64,000 bases of DNA from NCBI GenBank assembly GCA_907163375.1, contig CAJQUW010005334.1:1-64000 (forward strand), given 5' to 3'. The position numbers and the translations under genes are program-made. This DNA is from Prostheceraeus crozeri. Lineage: Eukaryota; Platyhelminthes; Polycladida; Euryleptidae. The number at the start of each line of letters is the position of its first letter. The first letter of the stretch is position 1. Below are positions 33,753 to 46,423 of the stretch, piece by piece. The notes beneath the pieces were generated by a model, which made no database searches, had not been told where the DNA came from, and saw only the letters and a list, made by a program, of their open reading frames with translations.

Positions 33753-36700
33753 GTAAGCTTTATTATTTGGCGTAGTCGGGGATGAGAATTTTCCACGGAT
33801 CCGCGTAATTCCATGAGGGCTAATAAGTCTTGGTAATTATAATGTATTCTTTATTTTTTCTATCTGAGACCTCTTTAAATATGAGTCTCTGACGGCCCCC
33901 GTTCGTTGATATCTTCTTTTCTCCATTTTTTGGTATGAATTTCATCAGAATGAGAGACTCGCTTCGATCGATTATAACAAAGATCGACGTTTTCTTCTTC
34001 CGCTCTTATAAAGGATATTCTCCACTATATTTCATTTGGATTCTGGGCATTATGAGAGACTTGTCTCGATCGTTAAATAGTCGCTGTTCTCTTTTTTCCC
34101 GCTCTTTTTTTTTGTAAATCTTCAGTTTTTCTAACTGGGCAGATTGATATTTGGTTTGACAGAACCATCAGAAATCTGAAAAATGAATCAACAAAAGTAT
34201 AGCCTACATATGTATATCTACAGTGGAAGTCAACAAAGCATGAGCACAGTTATAAAGTTTCTAAGTATCATAAATTCGAAGCCCGAATATTTTACAATCA
34301 ACCCAAGCACGAACAGATTAATTCGCATTTGTATTGTTTGCTCTAATTATTTTCATAGATATAAGTGACAACTCATTTGAGGAAAGAAGAAAGCTGGCAT
34401 CCATGGGACTTTATAAACATATTGAAGGAAATGTATCGCATATTTTACATCACCTGGTTCCTCAAAGGTTATATTTTACAAAGAAGCTTTGTGTTCCTTT
34501 GTCAAGAACGTGTCTTCATTCGCGAACCTTTTTCACTTTCACTACTAAGTTCATGAACGGATGATGTTTTATACTTTAGAGCTGTTACTCTGTTTTAATA
34601 ACTGCAGCATTTCGTGAAATTACTTCGATATTGATGGAAAAATGTACACTTACTTTCTTTCTTTTATTGTTACCTTTTTGCGATTAAGGGATTGCATATC
34701 TTAGGCGTTGATCTCTATAGGATTGTCATTGTACTATCTTTTCTGGCCTGTTTAGATCTATGTCCCTATTAAATCGAGTCTGAAAGGAAGGAATATGACC
34801 ATGTACTATCTCCTGCACCAAAGGATGAAGTCCAACGCCTGTTTGCCTGTCCTCTTAAGACAAACCATACCTGTAGGTTATATCAAATATATGTTTTGGT
34901 AAAGAAATATGCGAAATGGCGGATTTGTTATGGGATTGCCCCCGCTTCAAGTACAACAGAGCAATTTACTTTCTTTGAAAAGTTCTAAATAGTGGTCTCA
35001 AGAAAGTCCTAAAATTGAGTTTCAGATTTTTTGTAGACATCCCGGATACTACCGATGTGACTCCGCATTGCATTTAGATGTAGTCCAGACGTTTGATATG
35101 CATATTTTTTGTACGACGTATGTTACATAAAAACATGTTTAAAACGTTTTTTTGTAAAAGAACAAATTTTACCAACTCTGTCTGTAACATAGCGACTGTG
35201 GAATACAATCCTGATCGTAAGAGCAATCGATGAAAGTTATTATGCATCTATATGTTATTTATCTTGGAGATAAATTTTTCGCGAGCATATAAATAAGTCA
35301 ATGTGTTTTTAACGATACATGCCACACATTCAGACGCATTATCGGTTGCTTATGTCACGAAATGTTCGAAAGTGCAAGAAATAATTTACTAAAATCAAAT
35401 TAGAATGTAAAAAATATAGTATCGACTAGTCGTGAACTAGGAATAACTTATATGCACGCAAATTATGACGATTACATTAATCGGAACTTCCATCCAACGG
35501 GCAATTAAAAGATGCCTATCCAAAATATGAGTGGCAACCTGACGTTGAAAAGCGTGTAGACGTAACACAGAATCAATGTATAGAGCATTGAGGATTCAGT
35601 AATCTCAGTTTTAGCAAATTTTCATTTCAGTTGTCCACTATTCGATGCTCATATGAAATGTTGGTATATATCAGTATCCCACAAGTCTAGGTTCTCACTT
35701 TCTGAGTCAACAGTTGCAGATAACAGGATATTCACTGTGCAAGTTTACAATTACAGAAGCCATGACTCCTACTGCTAGAATTTTGAAACTTCCAAAATTT
35801 AAACATCGGTCGGATTTTCTCGACTAAGTATTTTCAAATCTCTACAACTAAGGAGTGATGAAACACCGCGACAGATAGTATTCGATGATACTTACATGTT
35901 ACTGTTACTCATCGTTGGTAAAGAATGATTCAAATTCAGTTAAATCCATACTTTCAATTGATTTAAACAGTCATAGAACGGCCGTAAAATGCTGCTGTTT
36001 ACACTCACGTCAGTTATTTCTTAATTACATTGAAATTCCTATCAAGAAAATTGATGGTGAAACGTGTATAAATCTGAATCAACTCACCGTCATATGATGT
36101 AGCCATTACATTCCTAATAAGTTGTAGCAAACTCATTAAGTCGCTCCCATCGACATACAGTTTTGATTCTAATCGACGCTCTGATCTGAAGTGTAATTAA
36201 AATGAAATTGGTTCTTTGGACATAGCTTTGAATCTGTTGGTAATTATGTTGTAAATTATCTCATCTGAAGACATCGCAGTCTAGTAATTCCCTTTTTCTT
36301 ACATCGTTCAACTGTTGTTATGTTTTCTGTAATCCAAATATTGATTAGCCTACATTACAAGTAGCTACACTGTAGTTAGTAAATTAACCTGAAGCCTTGA
36401 AATTTTTGTAAAATATCTTTGCATGATGTGGTAGGGAAGAGTGACTAGTCATGAGCTACCGTTCTTTGCAGAAAACAGTTTGACAAGTGATGCAATTTTG
36501 TATGACTGGTATACATTCTTAACATCATTGTAAACTGTAGCCGTTGCTTTTTGTTTGAAGCTAAGCAAATGAATTTCAAAATTTTCAGAAAATCGCCAAT
36601 TTTCTTCACGCATCCAGAGGATTTTCGGAAATCAAATATTCCCAATATTTAGATATTTTGTCATCAAAATGAGCACATAGCTGAAAGATACCGATCTGTT

Positions 36701-37925
36701 CAGTATCGCTCAAAATGGCATAACAGTACTCCTTCAGTATTTTCGAATTCGAGTTTTCAGCTGCCCCATGACAGGTTCCATCTTTATGGTTGCTCATCTT
36801 AGGACACACCGGAAAGAGAGCATCATATGCATATTCATAAAACGAGTGTAAGATAGATTGAATTTTTCACGCAAACATTTCATTCATATCAGACATCCCA
36901 GTATTTTGTAAACAATATTTTTCCATAAAATAAATCAAAATTGATCAATAAATGAGCTGCAACTTATAAGAAATGATGTCAGATTTGTTCTGCTTATGAA
37001 AATTTGCTCCAGACTCGAAATTTAGATCAGATCAGCAGTAGGACCTACTTTATATAATCAATCACTTCTGATCAATAAACTTCAGGTAACTTTTTTTGGA
37101 AAGCTCGATGAATAAAGTTTTGAGCTGCATATTCGTTTTCATCGCAAAAATTTCATAGAAAAGATATGCAGATTTCATGGACAAGTATTTCGAGGTTAGA
37201 GTTAATTCCAACGCATCCTTTGAATGAGCTGATATGATTAATCTGCAACGAAGAATCTGACACGTAAATAAAGTATGGATATTAAATAAAGATGGTTAAA
37301 CTCAAGCTCTTGCGTCAAGTTAATCAAGAGAAATCAGACGAGAGGTTATATTAAAGTAATATTAAACTTTTTGATCCTAAGAAAAACTTGGGTGTCTAAA
37401 CCTAAGTTTTTCTGCCTTGCCCTTGAGGCCTTGGATATTTTACCCAAGTTTGTGGGAAAACTTAGGGTTCAAACCCAACCGAAGTTTCCGTCCAACCTTA
37501 CTAGTTGAATCTTGCGCTTTTACTGAGGTGGAATATTTTTGAGTGTAGTAAGTCAGTTTTTCCCAGTCTTCGTTTGCATTCAATTTTCCGTCTTTAAACC
37601 AGTTGTAGATTAAATTTGAAAGATTCCTCCTCAGCCATTCGGTGCGTATTTGCCAGCCTTATAAGATGACAAAGAGCAGACGGAAAATCGACGACCGCTT
37701 GTATTGCATGGAAGAACAGCTTAACGTATGAGACATTGAGTTCTGGTCGAAAGTTTGCAAAGCGTTTTGGAATTTGTCATCGAAGAATTTTTCCTGTGTT
37801 AGACCCCTAACTCCGCATCAACACAATCTTTCGGACCAACATGATTGGCTGCAACAGCTGTCATCTGCAAATGCGTACTGTAAATACGAAATGCAAAGAA
37901 ATGCCTAATTAAAATCAGACGTATA
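33753..37925. other. ENY2 intron, first part
   Basis: No exon is seen. A loose two-copy repeat around atgagagactcgcttcgatc lies at 33950-34080. A hairpin pairing aaaaacttgggt with acctaagttttt lies at about 37381-37410. A minus-strand frame at 36606-36809 (KDGTCHGAAENSNSKILKEY) is open but unrecognised. Confidence 0.4.
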
Positions 37926-39203
37926 GTAGGGGAGAACGAGAAGGTATGGGCCACCCTGGATTAGGACGATATGACTTTTCCTCAGTTCCATTCATGAGTA
38001 CTTCTATGCCGCTGTATGATGTCTCAAAGACCAAAAGGGTAACACCATATTTACCCATAAAAAATCTTAAATTGAAGTAAATAGTAAATAACCAAAATCT
38101 AGAAAAATCGGACTTTTCTATTTTGGGTGGGAGGTATGGGCCACCTACGAACTCTAATATTAGATCGAATCGAATATGCATTTTCTATTGTGCAATATAA
38201 AATGTTTCTTAACAGATAATTGTGCTAGTTGTGATACCTTGAAGTGCATAAAATCTTTTATTATTGAAGAAGGTGTTGAATTATTGAACTTGATGGTTCG
38301 ATATTAGTTAGATAAATTACAGATTTTATCAACTTGATAACAATCATTGTCTATCATACCCATAATAAATTCGAAAGGCCTTATAATTTTATGAATGAAG
38401 CATATGACCTACGAAGAAAAACAATCGATTTTGAATAGAGCCATCACATTAACTACGTGAAGAAATGCGTTATCGATAATGGCGTCTCACAAAGAATAAG
38501 CAGCTAAATGTATGAAGTCGTGTTATCTTAAGCATAAACCTGAGCTAGGATATGTAACCAATCTAAATGTAATTCTTAGAAAAACGCGGGAAATCCTAGG
38601 GTCTAAAAATAGACCAATATCGAACAGTGTCGATGCCAATGTGATTCTTAGAAAAGCGCGGGAAACTCCTCAGTCTAAAAATAGAGCAATATGAAACGTC
38701 GATTGTGAAACATGACAAGAATACTTTTTTAGTACAGTGTAATAACAAAATAAAGACGAAGATAGTTCATGTTATAAAATTGACATAAATGTAGTATGGA
38801 GTGGCATGGGGCGGCCGATACCACCCCCGATTAGGTGGCCCATACCTCTCCCTATGGGGTACTCAAAACTTATGAGACATAAAAAACATTTAAGAAGCAG
38901 TGATATTTTCTCAATACTGCAGATAAGCTGTTATAAAGCGTTAAACTTGAAAATACGATGACGCATTTTCTTAACAACATTTTTTCCATGAAAAAAAAGA
39001 AAAATTCAAGATTTTTCAAAAAATTCAAAACTATGCCTGAAACCTCTTCACAACTATATCTCGAAAACCAATGCAATTGAAGAGCTGATAATTGCATGTG
39101 TTAACGAGTACTAGACTAGCATGCAAATGATAAATAATGATTTCGCTCATTCAGTTTCGGCTTTCATACAAGGGGTGGCCCATACCTCCTCGCTTTCCCT
39201 TAC
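37926..39203. mobile_element. TIR DNA element with GGTATGGGCCACC repeats
   Basis: The left end is GTAGGGGAGAACGAGAAGGT followed by ATGGGCCACCC. The right end is its near-complement, ggtggcccatacctcctcgc followed by tttcccttac. Two further copies of the GGTATGGGCCACC word occur subterminally, one direct near 38131 and one inverted near 38841, next to a cggccgataccacc block near 38814. The element at 5491-6810 has the same terminal and subterminal design. No transposase was found, so it is a non-autonomous element of about 1.28 kb in the ENY2 intron. Superfamily not assigned. Confidence 0.65.
38570..38692 (+). repeat. 72-bp tandem duplication inside the TIR element
   Basis: Two imperfect copies of attcttagaaaaacgcggga followed by a tctaaaaatagacca-type tail, offset by 72 bp. 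Because 72 is a multiple of three, an open frame repeats the peptide VILRKxRE..xSKNR, but there is no other sign of coding. Confidence 0.7.
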
Positions 39204-40853
39204 ATGCATATCGCAATCAATGAAAATTTTTCTTTTGTCGATAAATGCCTTATGAAAAAAGATCAAAAGTGTCTTCAACTAAATTTCTATGAATCCAGTG
39301 GGACTACATGATAGCAGCCGCAGCCAAAAGTGACACTTTTTAATATTAGTCACAATTACGATTCGGCGAAATGCGATTGTCTGGTTCTTATTTGTGATCG
39401 ATTGCGGGTAGGCATTTGTTAAATGTGCACTGGATTTTTTGTTACAATAGGGAATCCTAAACTTTCCAAAATCTTCATCGAAGCCTAATAAAAATAATCG
39501 AATCTGAAAGAAAAAACGAAGTGCTGTCGATTAGGCTATATGAATTTGTCTTTTGGAACCAATGAATGATTGTTTCATTTTTTGAGTATATCAAGTTCAA
39601 TTAATTTTTAATAAAACGTTTGTATTTCAGTTGAATACATATCCTGTACACTTAGGGCACTCGGTAGACCGTCGCTTATTCGAAACATAGTTTCACTGGA
39701 AGTGGAAGCGATGACACATTTGTGAAACATTAGATCACACCTACATCCCTGTCTCCAAATTTACAGTGTGCGATGCTGGCACATGAAATTTATTTCGCTT
39801 TGTATTCATTAATGAAGCAAGACTTATTTCATATTGAATTCCGTTCTGTTCTGTAGTACCAGACTCGTAAACGGGCCGGTTTCGGGTTTGATATCTTCGA
39901 ATAGAAACGGACCCGTGCCAAGTCTGAATGTTACAGCAATAAGTCATGTTATGAAGGCGAGGAAATATTTTGATGCAAAGAATATGTAATACTATGACTA
40001 CATACTCACATCTCAGCTGGGTTCTACACGAATCATGCGATTCAGAGGTAGTCGCTGTGATTTAAAATATGATAAAAGCAGTGCAAAACCCTTAGACAAA
40101 AGTAATAGAAATTCGATTGCTGTTCTCGTATAGAATATACAAAACGAAAATCAAGAATCCACAATAAGATAATTATTAGCAAAAATTAGCAAAATATATC
40201 CATAGTGTTGCCCGGATGTATTTCAAGTACCCATATCTTGTCATCTAGACCTCATCTATGGTTAAGCCTATATCGATTAACTATTTTTTAAATTGTCGAA
40301 CCGATTTCAGCTTTCACGTTTGCTGTTCTTATCGAATGATATATCTGTAACCAAAAAGTGGCTATATCTTGTGGACTACTCTTAGGTTGTGGTTAAAATC
40401 AAACTCAAATTCGTAAGTTCGACCATTTATACAATAGACCTATTCAAAAAAGCAATCATAAAGGTGTGACTTTACTGTATATTTTATGTATATTGTCTTT
40501 CACAACATTTCTGCTAGAACAGGCCAGAAAATTACCCAACAAGGCCCGCTCCTTTCGAACGAATTTGCCTATAATTATTGAAAAATGATAACAATGATTT
40601 TGTTTGTCGGTTTTCGTAAACAGGCGACAGTGCTCACATTTATGTCATTTACATTAATGAGATAGTAATAGATTTAAGACATATCCTATATCACTTAATT
40701 CATTCTTTAGATGTATTACACCGGTGGCGGAGAAAAAAATGAAATGAACACTGTCAACCATTATTGCTCTTATTTTCATTTCATAATTCAGTGTTTTGTA
40801 TTAGGTTGATGACTATTTGTTTTGCATTAAATATGAAATTTCTTTGTTTTCAG
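39204..40853. other. ENY2 intron, last part
   Basis: AT-rich intronic sequence ending in the acceptor tttgttttcag before the last ENY2 exon. No gene or element was recognised. Confidence 0.5.
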
Positions 40854-41011
40854 AGATCGTTCGGCAAAAGGGCTTGGAACATGTAACAGTTGATGACTTG
40901 GTCGCAGAGATAACTCCGAAGGGTCGTGCCCTCGTTCCTGATACTGTGAAGAAAGAACTCCTACAACGAATCAAAACGTTCCTTGCTCAACAATCAGCTG
41001 ATGAAATGTGA
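40854..41011 (+). CDS. ENY2: ENY2, last coding exon
   Basis: This exon encodes [52 protein letters not shown] and stop (TGA 41009-41011). It matches the C-terminal half of animal ENY2 almost residue for residue (human: [20 protein letters not shown]...FLAQHASL), with a few extra C-terminal residues. The G at the end of the previous exon plus AG here makes the glutamate. A possible poly(A) signal, attaaa, is at 41183-41188. The frame is intact across both visible exons, so I infer a working gene. Confidence 0.95.
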
Positions 41012-41188
41012 TATCTAGAATTCAATTTGATTTTTTGTTTTTTGTCAAGCAGTGAAAGACGGATTGTAAAGACAAATCTTTTTTACATCGAAAATAATAT
41101 CAAAGTGTAAAAATGGTAAATTGGTTCATTGAATGGTTTGTTATTCATTCCATGACTGTACATGATTTTATAATGAAATTATATTAAA

Positions 41189-42203
41189 TGCACATTCTGT
41201 TTACGCCTGAACAAAGATACATTTCTTAGTTAATATTCTGTCATTTTAGATGTTAACTGTGTGTTTTGGCTAGGAAAATGGGAAGCTTTAGAGCATATTC
41301 AACTTAAATGACTTTCTCTTGATAAATTGTGGCAATTTAATATCAGAAGCAGTTCTCCTAGAAAATTTATCTGCTGATTATAATTTTTGCTTTTTACATG
41401 TTCCAATAGTTGGTATTTCAGAAAATAGAGGACTTGTTTAATTGGCAATTAATTTTGGGAGGCTTCATTTGCATGCTTCATTGCTTTTCATAATCTCTGC
41501 CGTGAGTCGGTCGTCGTCACTCGCCTGACATGGCCGTCTATGACGCCCGAAAGGACCTGTTATAGAAATATACTCGCATACATCGACGCCTTGTGGCTTC
41601 CTGAAATGAGCATTATTATAAGGTGAGTGTATGGTTGCGTTCAATGAGCTAGTTTTCTCTACTGAAGCTTTTTAAAAAATAAGCCATTAGCAATAAACAA
41701 TTTAGCAAGTAGGGCTAACTACTTACGAGAAAGTCCTCTCGCTGTATTTAGAATTCAGATGGCATCCGTTTTAATTATCTATCACCGTTAAGATTATTAT
41801 CTATATGCGTGGCTCACTTGCGTAGACGTCTTGTCATATCCCACTACAAAAAGATACGTCGGTCCGACGTCGAAAACGAACTCGTTCCGAGGAACAGAAC
41901 GTCCGCATGGCCGATGGTCGGTACGACGTCGGAAACCGAAGCCTCAATTTAAAAAAGGCACCCTAGGCCTCCTATCTGCTATTTCACAAGTAGGATGTCT
42001 ATGGAATTACATGAATTAATCAGGAATTAAGTGTTATATATTTTCCTGTCCCTTTCTGAAGCTTGTTTAAGAGTAATCAATATCATCACAATCATATCCG
42101 CGCGATATGATTGAGGACTGGTTCAATAATCAAAGACCGAAAACTTCTCTATCATTCCTGCATGTTACCTTTTGAAACCAACTGCACCCTTTCCATGTCT
42201 ATT
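41189..42203. other. Gene-free stretch after ENY2
   Basis: This lies between the ENY2 3' end and the DUF4806 gene on the same strand. I looked for first exons of the DUF4806 gene and could not identify one. Repeated gacgtcgg-type words occur at 41850-41940. Confidence 0.4.
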
Positions 42204-42363
42204 TCAGATCATCCCAAATGAATTTCAGATATTAGATGGATTTCAGATTTCTCTAATTGAAATTCAGATATCTATCAGAAACCCAACTTTGAAAGGATCT
42301 TAAATTCAACTGGAGAATCTCCAATTCATCTGGAAATGTCTGAAATTCATTTGGGTAGATCTG
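42204..42363. mobile_element. MITE-like hairpin
   Basis: The left arm tcagatcatcccaaatgaat (from 42204) and the right arm attcatttgggtagatctga (about 42345-42364) are inverted and nearly identical over about 28 bp. The interior has further short imperfect repeats of atttcagat and aattcatctgga. At about 160 bp and without coding capacity it fits a miniature inverted-repeat element, but no target duplication was defined. Confidence 0.5.
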
Positions 42364-42971
42364 AAATCGATTTGGAACTAGATCTGAACCATGAGGTAGA
42401 AATGGAAGATGTGCATGCAGTTTGTCCTCAACGAAGATCGGACAATATGCCAGAACTTAGAAACTGTCATAGATATTCTTCTACTCATTACAGATATCTT
42501 TCGTTTCCAAATATCTCACGAGTTCGCATTGAAATGAAGTCTGGATCTGTTTGCGGGTCGTTCGAAACTTCTCGTGACGGTAGGCTATTGACTCAATAAA
42601 GGATTTCGTGAAAGTAGACATCTTTTCGTGCAGCCTTGATTGCTAAGTAGTATTCAAAAAGTTTACCTTATAGCTGTTTAAAATTGTAGTCAAACCAGTG
42701 TTGGAAAGATCTCTGTAACAAAAGATTCAGTTATCAAAAAAGAAGTCAAAGCTCATAATCATAGAAATAGAAAATTGGGACATTCGTCTTTGATTTAAGT
42801 AGTGGGACCGATGTTTTTTGTCAGTGTGTTCACGCGTATAGTGACACTGGGCTCTGTACCAGCCAAGTATCATCACAAATGTGTCTTCTATCGAGTTCGG
42901 TGGGAATCATAAAGTATATTTCTATTCCGCAATTCATAATTTGAGCTATCTCCTAATTTTCTCAATTGCAG

Positions 42972-43155
42972 AGCATGTCAAATCATTCTCAAATGAACTA
43001 TGCGACTTAAAAGAAGAGATCAAGCTGATGCGGCAACAGATTGTGGCTTCCTACGTGGATCGGGAGCCGGATTTCCCCATGGAATTGCCTGTAAAAAACG
43101 ACGAACAGTTTGGACAGCTGAATAAGCTTCTGTCGGAGCCCTCACACAGGCGCGA
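42972..43155 (+). CDS. DUF4806-domain protein, exon A
   Basis: The exon encodes HVKSFSNELCDLKEEIKLMR, QQIVASYVDREP, DFPMELPVKNDEQFGQLNKL, LSEPSHRRE. The first part is a likely coiled coil; the second matches the start of the DUF4806 domain (FPL.t.eefe.Le..L). The acceptor is ctcaattgcag ending at 42971. The donor must be at 43156 (gtggtagg): using the apparent gtaggt two bases on would create a stop at the junction with exon B, while this choice gives RRELENWF and an open frame. The 5' exons are not identified. DUF4806 proteins are uncharacterised proteins with variable N-termini. Confidence 0.75.
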
Positions 43156-43844
43156 GTGGTAGGTAGCGTGATACAGGAATGCTGCCTGTTAGCAATTTTG
43201 TCTATACTATGAGATTATCCCACTTAAAATGTTCTTGTATATATAATATCAACAGTTAAAAACCCTAAAAAAATATTCCAAGGTGGACCGTAATTTTTTC
43301 CTCGGTCGATTCTTGAATTTCGTGCACGGTTTTGATCTTCAAGTCTGACTATGCTAGTGTCAGCTAAATAGAAATGTCCATAGCATAAATCACGGATATT
43401 CACTGTTTATTACGTTGTATTTTGTATTATTACAGTTATCCATTGATTAATAAAATTAATAGTTAACTAGAAAATTAACTGCGTTACGATTTTTGCGGAT
43501 TTTCTTGTAGCTAGCTTGCAAATGTGCTTGCGGTTTTCAAGCCTCAGGTGTGGCATAAGTCAAATCTCGAATGTTTTATTGCCGTCTTGTGATTTGTACA
43601 AAAATGAAGCAAGATGAATAGTTATTAACACACATCATTATCACTGATGAGAGGATGACGCTGATGACTAAAATATTGAAAAGATATAATATGTCACTGC
43701 GAAACAATAAAGGCTGGGGTAGGATGGAAGGAGAGATGCAATTCTTTATCAGTATCAAATTTAGGCAGTTCAAAATCATTTTAACAATCGACTTTCAATC
43801 CATTCACACGTGCCGAATACATTTTTTTCTTTTTCGCGATTTAA
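43156..43844 (+). other. DUF4806 gene intron, part before the piggyBac
   Basis: Intronic sequence running to the TTAA target at 43841-43844. I see no other element in it. Confidence 0.5.
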
Positions 43845-43862
43845 CCCTCGGGGGGGTTTTCT

Positions 43863-43878
43863 GGGTCCACGTGGACCC
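43863..43878. repeat. Subterminal palindrome of piggyBac, left
   Basis: A perfect 16-bp palindrome gggtccacgtggaccc, with close relatives at 44041-44056 and 46408-46423. Their position just inside both ends suggests transposase binding sites; that is an inference. Confidence 0.7.
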
Positions 43879-44690
43879 ATTTTTCCAGATCACTTGCTGT
43901 TATTTATTAAGTTTTCATTATTTATTATTGATATCACTGGACTTTATCTGTATCGATATGTCAATTATAACTGCCAAGTGAAAATGTATTAGCTGTTGTT
44001 TAAATAATTGCAATACATCGCAAACCTTTTTTAAATCTATGGGTCCAGCTGGACCCAGTCACACTGATTCGTTTCATCGGTCGTCATAGCGCAGAAATTC
44101 AGTCACTGCTATTCCAAATAACAAAGGCCCGTATTCGTGAAACCAGATAAGGATTTCCCGTATCCTTAGCGACGCTATATCTTAGCCTTATCCTGACCGT
44201 CATATTCGTGAAGGCAGCTATCGTCACGCGCTCACGATGTGTAGCATTTTTTTTTATTTTTAGCCTTAACGCCATGCACTTCAAAGGCTGACAACTGGTC
44301 AGATTTTGGAGACGTTGAAATCACAGGCGCACTTGCAAACGATTCCATCGATTAGTTTGTCGATCTGCCCAGGCCGATTGGGCCGCCTCAACTCGCCTGA
44401 TACAATGCGAAACAGTAGATAATGAAGCATCGGAATAGCGGTAGTGCTTATTGGCTGCACACAGACACACGCACACTCCTTCCCTGCACACAAAGACACA
44501 CGGGATAACGCAGCTGAAACTTCGCTTTGCTTCAAAGCTTTTGCTATCGTCGCTATTGTCGCACGCAGGTGCAACTGTGACGAACTAATGAAATCGATTT
44601 TGATGTGACGCGTGAACAATGCTCCCTGCCTGCGCTTGGCTATGAGACCGCGCAGGCAGCCGTTCTGTCATTACACCGCACTGCTGTTTT

Positions 44691-46388
44691 ATGCTACGAG
44701 CGAAGATGGCGGAACGCTCACAACGGAGCTCAAAAGTTGAAGCTTTGAGATTATTGAGGGGCGCGCAGGAAGACGTTCCCGAAGCTTCTTCATCTGCGAA
44801 TGACACGGAGGACTCCAGTGAATCATCTGGTTCATCTGATATCGATGAAAGTGACAATATTTCACCTTCTGATGACGACGTATCCATTAACCAAGCAATC
44901 GGCAATCAAGTGAATATTTCATCCGCTGATGGAGAGCAATGGACTTCTCTCCTACCTCAAGAACAGAGACGTGGCAGGGAGCGAAGAGAGAATCTGCTTA
45001 GACCTGCACCAGGTCTTACAAGTTACTCTCTGCGGCATATTCGCGCGCCAAATACTATTATAAATAGCTGGGAAATTTTGTTTGATCACGATATGATGGA
45101 GACAATACTAAAAGAGACAAATCGGCGAGGGAGATCTATCAAAGGTGCAGCATGGACGGACGCTTCGATGGAAGAAATGTTAGCCTTCATTGGCCTGTTA
45201 TATCTACGCGGCGTGTATCGTTCTCACATGGAGAGTACTGAAGAGCTGTGGTCGAAAGAACACGGAAGGCCCATCTTCAAAATAACAATGAGCCATTCAA
45301 GATTCAAAGAGTTACGTATCATGCTTCGTTTTGACAATCCTGAAACAAGGGCTGCTCGACAACTGCGAGACAAATTAGCAGCGGTTCGTCTTCTTTTGGA
45401 TGGTTTCACGAACAACTGTCAAAAATCGTATGTGCCTGGTGCATTTCTTACCGTTGATGAGGAACTATATCCTTTCAGAGGTCGCTGTGCATATAAGCAA
45501 TATATGCCAAGCAAACCATCAAGGTATGGACTTAAGTTCTGGCTGTTGTGCGATGCCAACAATTATTTTTGTTACAATCTACAAATGTACACAGGCAAAG
45601 AAGACAATGAAGAACGTGTTGTCATGGATTTGACCAGCTCTCTAGAAAATTCTGGAAGACACATAACAACTGACAATTTCTTTACTTCTTTGAAGCTCGC
45701 ACGCTCTCTCCGCTCAAAAGGCATGACTTTGTTAGGAACTCTGAGGAAAAACAGACGAGAAGTTCCTCCGCAGATGAAGAATCTACAGGGCCGTGCTGTT
45801 TACTCTTCAGATTTCCGATTCAACCTCGAAGATCAAACATGCCTCCTCAGTTACAAATGCAAGAAAAATGATTGTGTCCTTCTTTTGAGCACCTTCCATC
45901 AAGAGCCAGTTGTTGATCAACAGACTGACCGAAAGGTTCCAGAAATGATAAAAGACTACAATGCGACCAAAGGAGGTGTAGATAAAGCTGACCAAATGGT
46001 GGCGACATATACGGTGAAATACATCAGCCGAAGATGGCACACAATCGTGTTTTGCAACCTCTTGGATTTGTGTGGGATAAATGCATATGTGTTGAATTGC
46101 GAAATTGATCCTCATTGGGGAAGAGACAAGCCTCACAAAAGAAGACAATTTCTGCGATGCTTAGGAGAGGAGCTGGTCAAGCCATTTTTGGAGTCAAAAG
46201 ACGTGCCACGGCCAATCATCGAAGCAAAGGTGGATGTTGAGAGAGCAACACGAAAAAAAGACAGATGTCAACTCTGCGGGTGGAAGAAAGATCGGAAAAC
46301 GAGAAAAACCTGTGCTCGGTGTGGGAATCACTGTTGTGATGAACATTCGAACTCTGTGACTCGTACTTTCTGTACTAATTGTGCTTGA
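44691..46388 (+). CDS. piggyBac transposase, intact 565 residues
   Basis: This enzyme cuts and pastes the element at TTAA sites. An acidic, serine-rich N-terminus (about residues 25-65) precedes the DDE domain. The catalytic aspartates are D256 in TVDEELYPFRGR, D328 in TTDNFFTSLKLA and D431 in KGGVDKADQM (with D434), matching the family triad. A C-terminal cysteine-rich zinc-binding domain spans residues 526-564 (CQLC, CARCGNHCC, H552, CTNC). Length and layout are normal for the PGBD/piggyBac family. ATG codons at residues 1 and 6 are both possible starts. The stop at 46386-46388 is followed closely by a poly(A) signal, aataaa, at 46396-46401. It could be an active transposase; domestication seems unlikely because the ends are intact. 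Confidence 0.97.
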   Translation: MLRAKMAERSQRSSKVEALRLLRGAQEDVPEASSSANDTEDSSESSGSSDIDESDNISPSDDDVSINQAIGNQVNISSADGEQWTSLLPQEQRRGRERRENLLRPAPGLTSYSLRHIRAPNTIINSWEILFDHDMMETILKETNRRGRSIKGAAWTDASMEEMLAFIGLLYLRGVYRSHMESTEELWSKEHGRPIFKITMSHSRFKELRIMLRFDNPETRAARQLRDKLAAVRLLLDGFTNNCQKSYVPGAFLTVDEELYPFRGRCAYKQYMPSKPSRYGLKFWLLCDANNYFCYNLQMYTGKEDNEERVVMDLTSSLENSGRHITTDNFFTSLKLARSLRSKGMTLLGTLRKNRREVPPQMKNLQGRAVYSSDFRFNLEDQTCLLSYKCKKNDCVLLLSTFHQEPVVDQQTDRKVPEMIKDYNATKGGVDKADQMVATYTVKYISRRWHTIVFCNLLDLCGINAYVLNCEIDPHWGRDKPHKRRQFLRCLGEELVKPFLESKDVPRPIIEAKVDVERATRKKDRCQLCGWKKDRKTRKTCARCGNHCCDEHSNSVTRTFCTNCA

Positions 46389-46407
46389 TTGTGAAAATAA
46401 ATCTTCT

Positions 46408-46423
46408 GGGTCCACATGGACCC
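46408..46423. repeat. Subterminal palindrome of piggyBac, right
   Basis: gggtccacatggaccc, imperfect by one base pair at the centre. It is the right-hand counterpart of the copies at 43863 and 44041. Confidence 0.7.

Noticed and set aside
44585-46415. Minus-strand frames at 44585-44905, 45807-46148 and 46194-46415
   Set aside because: They are shadows of the piggyBac transposase.
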